Part shown: in pieces, positions 32,033 to 33,263 of the stretch
How the letters are laid out: every line of letters begins with the position of its first letter
How positions within the stretch are numbered: position 1 is the stretch's first letter
Assembly: GCA_023396535.1 (NCBI GenBank)
Contig: JAEWWD010000115.1
Location: 1-33,263, forward strand
Direction: 5' to 3'
From: Bacillota bacterium
Lineage (GTDB): Bacteria; Bacillota; Clostridia; Christensenellales; CAG-138
DNA: 33,263 bases
The notes under the pieces: model-generated
The model's input: only the letters and a program-made list of their open reading frames with translations
What the model was told of the DNA's origin: nothing
Database searches by the model: none
Translations under genes and position numbers: made by a program

Positions 32033-32144
32033 ATGCTGGAAGCATTAAGCAAAGCGTATATGAAGCCAGCATGCCCAAATACGGCCTAGTGACGTTTACA
32101 TGGGCAATGTCCCGAACAATGATAACGGGTTAGAAGGCAAATGA
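32033..32144 (+). pseudogene. araD: Degenerate N-terminal remnant of L-ribulose-5-phosphate 4-epimerase
   Basis: An ATG with an AGGGAG site six bases upstream begins ten bases after the araA stop. Frame 1 gives MLEALSKA, then the frame shifts by one base (near 32056) to VYEASMPKYGLVTFTW, then shifts again (near 32104) to GNVPNNDNGLEGK and a stop at 32142-32144. Stitched together this is the AraD opening (MLE-L...A..., PKYGLVTFTWGNV). Both shifts look like loss of one G from a G run. The protein after GNV no longer matches, and the remaining about 190 codons with the zinc His residues are absent, so this is a truncated relic and not just two sequencing errors. As read, translation from the ATG stops after 18 codons. 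Confidence 0.8.
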
Positions 32145-32180
32145 AAACGGTCAGGCAGTACACCGACTGCTTGACCGTTT
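32145..32180. terminator. Strong hairpin after the arabinose operon (possible bidirectional terminator)
   Basis: A 15-bp stem with one G-T pair (32145-32159 with 32166-32180) and a 6-nt loop. No real T-run follows on the plus strand; on the minus strand TTTTC follows. It sits directly behind the araD remnant and between convergent transcripts (ara operon and merR). The remaining bases to 32252 show no gene. Confidence 0.6.
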
Positions 32181-32252
32181 GGTATTAATATGGAATTTGA
32201 TAGTGGAGTCGGGTGGATTGAAATCCCGTGAGAAATTCATGTCAGCGATGAC

Positions 32253-33005
32253 TTATTGGCCGCTGCAGGATGCAAACTGTTCAGCCACAGCCAGGAGGTA
32301 ATAGCTCAGCCCGATCTGCTGATCTTCCAGCATGCTGCGATGAAAATCATCCCGGATAAGAAATCGAACGGAAGCCAGATAAGCGTTTGCATCCATTAGG
32401 GTGCCATGCGCCCCCATGAACATAAGATGCTCTGCCACCATTTTTTGTACGGTATCATCACTTGCCGGGAGCTTGCTTAAGAGAGCTTCTTTCATGCCAT
32501 CCATAAACTGTTTCGCTTCAACAGCCTGGGCATTGAGCTGTTGAGGGTCGATCATCTGATTTTCGATCAGATCAACGCCATACCTCTCCTTCAGGTATTC
32601 ATTCTGCGGTTTCAGGGCATCTTCCCAGCCTTGTTTATCAAAGCCTTTGAATAACTCATTTGCGCTCATGTCTTCTCCTTTCATTGCGGAATGAACCGAT
32701 TTCGCAATTGTCTCAAGCAAGCGATCAATTCGTTGCTTTCGCGCGCAAAGCAGTTTTCGCTGTTTCCCCAAGCACAAAATGCGATCCGATTCACTCTCCA
32801 AAGCCTGCTTAATGTCGCCGAGGGAAAGATCGAGTTCACGATAAAAAAGGATTTGCTGCAGGCGCTCCAACTCCTTTCTTCCATACAGGCGATAGCCGGC
32901 TTGCGTCACCTTGCATGGAAGGAGCAGACCAATTTTGTGGTAATGATGAAGTGTCTTGATCGTTACGCCGGTCATACCGGCAACTTCCTTTACCGTGTAT
33001 TCCAC
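32253..33005 (-). CDS. MerR-family regulator with TipA-like drug-binding domain
   Basis: 250 aa. Residues 1-70 are a MerR winged helix: YTVKEVAGMTGVTIKTLHHYHKIGLL, then YRLYGRKELERLQQILFYRELDLSLGDIK. Residues about 75-110 form the dimerising coiled coil. The C-terminal about 130 residues match the TipAS antibiotic-recognition domain (helical, with NELFKGFDKQGWEDALKPQNEYLKERYG). Such proteins sense bulky antibiotics and activate promoters with long spacers. Start is GTG 33005 with a GAGGTGAG site. Not part of the sugar operons; its target may be itself or the gene starting at the right edge. Confidence 0.93.
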   Translation of the reverse strand: MEYTVKEVAGMTGVTIKTLHHYHKIGLLLPCKVTQAGYRLYGRKELERLQQILFYRELDLSLGDIKQALESESDRILCLGKQRKLLCARKQRIDRLLETIAKSVHSAMKGEDMSANELFKGFDKQGWEDALKPQNEYLKERYGVDLIENQMIDPQQLNAQAVEAKQFMDGMKEALLSKLPASDDTVQKMVAEHLMFMGAHGTLMDANAYLASVRFLIRDDFHRSMLEDQQIGLSYYLLAVAEQFASCSGQ

Positions 33006-33026
33006 GATTTCTCACCTCGCAAGATT

Positions 33027-33057
33027 AGGATAGTCCCTGCCCTTACAGGAGGGTCAA
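33027..33057 (-). promoter_or_regulatory. MerR-type promoter/operator of the regulator gene
   Basis: On the minus strand TTGACC (33052-33057), a 19-bp spacer and TATCCT (33027-33032). The spacer holds the dyad CCCT-N6-AGGG. The overlong spacer with a central dyad is the hallmark of promoters that MerR proteins activate by untwisting DNA, so the gene is predicted to control itself. Confidence 0.8.
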
Positions 33058-33231
33058 GCGCTTTCTTAAATATTTTTTCAAAAATCTAACGTTGAATACT
33101 GGCCGACCGTAGGCTTCTCATCCCATGGAGTAATCGAAAACGCTGTATTTTAGGATCACATATGATAGACTACATATAGTCTTCTGTTTTAGTAAATTAC
33201 TGATTACCATCGTGAAAAAAGGTGGCGGCTC

Positions 33232-33263
33232 ATGCATCCTACAAAACTCAGTCTGGTCTATTT
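33232..33263 (+). CDS. Possible start of a plus-strand gene (cut by window edge)
   Basis: An ATG at 33232 has AAAGGTGG about eight bases upstream and stays open for the ten codons left in the window (MHPTKLSLVY). The upstream gap from 33058 contains a GACTA-cata-TAGTC dyad (33168-33181) and a TATGAT at 33161 without a good -35. Too short to identify; it might be a target of the neighbouring MerR regulator. Confidence 0.3.
   Translation, partial: MHPTKLSLVY

Noticed and set aside
30523..32052. 509-codon open frame on the minus strand opposite araA
   Set aside because: It mirrors araA, which has all catalytic residues in place. The antisense product is rich in His/Arg/Cys without any recognisable domain: a shadow frame of GC-rich coding DNA.
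32190..32245. tRNA-like T-arm near GGGTGGATTGAAATCCC
   Set aside because: The stem is only about 4 bp, the loop is not TTCRANY, and no other tRNA arms can be found.

Overview
The window looks like a chromosomal carbohydrate-catabolism region of a Gram-positive anaerobe, most likely a Clostridia-type Bacillota. Support: both solute-binding proteins are lipoproteins with a lipobox Cys at residue 20, ribosome binding sites are strong and purine-rich, GTG/TTG starts are common, there is a GntR-LacI hybrid AraR, one sugar importer lacks its own ATPase gene, and PTS genes are present. Species cannot be assigned. I saw no rRNA, tRNA, CRISPR array, transposase or phage gene.

Region A (1-11542, minus strand) is one tightly packed operon that runs off the left edge. 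In transcription order: two adjacent SIS-domain proteins, a nitrilase-family amidohydrolase, a CUT1-type ABC importer (binding protein and two permeases, no ATPase), an AGE-family sugar 2-epimerase, an MFS carrier, a HIT protein, a LarA-type nickel racemase/epimerase homologue, a third SIS protein, a NagB-like protein and the start of NagA. The parts point to import and breakdown of an unusual N-acylated amino sugar or a derivative carrying a 2-hydroxyacid. I do not recognise this combination as a described pathway. Upstream and divergent (11798-13340) lie a FadR-type GntR and an AraC regulator, the likely controllers.

Region B (13787-22158, plus strand) resembles the poorly understood E. coli sgc locus (sgcE, sgcR, sgcA, sgcQ, sgcB and sgcC counterparts) with three inserted enzymes: an aldehyde dehydrogenase, a FucA-type class II aldolase and a zinc alcohol dehydrogenase. 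Together they suggest PTS uptake of a polyol or sugar as a phosphate, oxidation to a ketose phosphate, aldol cleavage and oxidation of the aldehyde.

Region C (22357-32144) is an L-arabinose locus: araR on the minus strand and, divergently, a YtfQRT/YjfF-type ABC importer, an FGGY kinase (predicted ribulokinase) and araA. The 487-bp AT-rich gap between the araR and binding-protein starts holds a near-perfect AraR operator beside a consensus promoter and two copies of a second palindrome. Immediately after araA lies what reads as the frameshifted, truncated N-terminal stub of araD, so the locus appears to have lost its own ribulose-5-phosphate 4-epimerase.

Region D (32145-33263) has a hairpin, a MerR/TipA-type regulator on the minus strand with a classic 19-bp-spacer promoter, and possibly the first codons of a plus-strand gene at the right edge.
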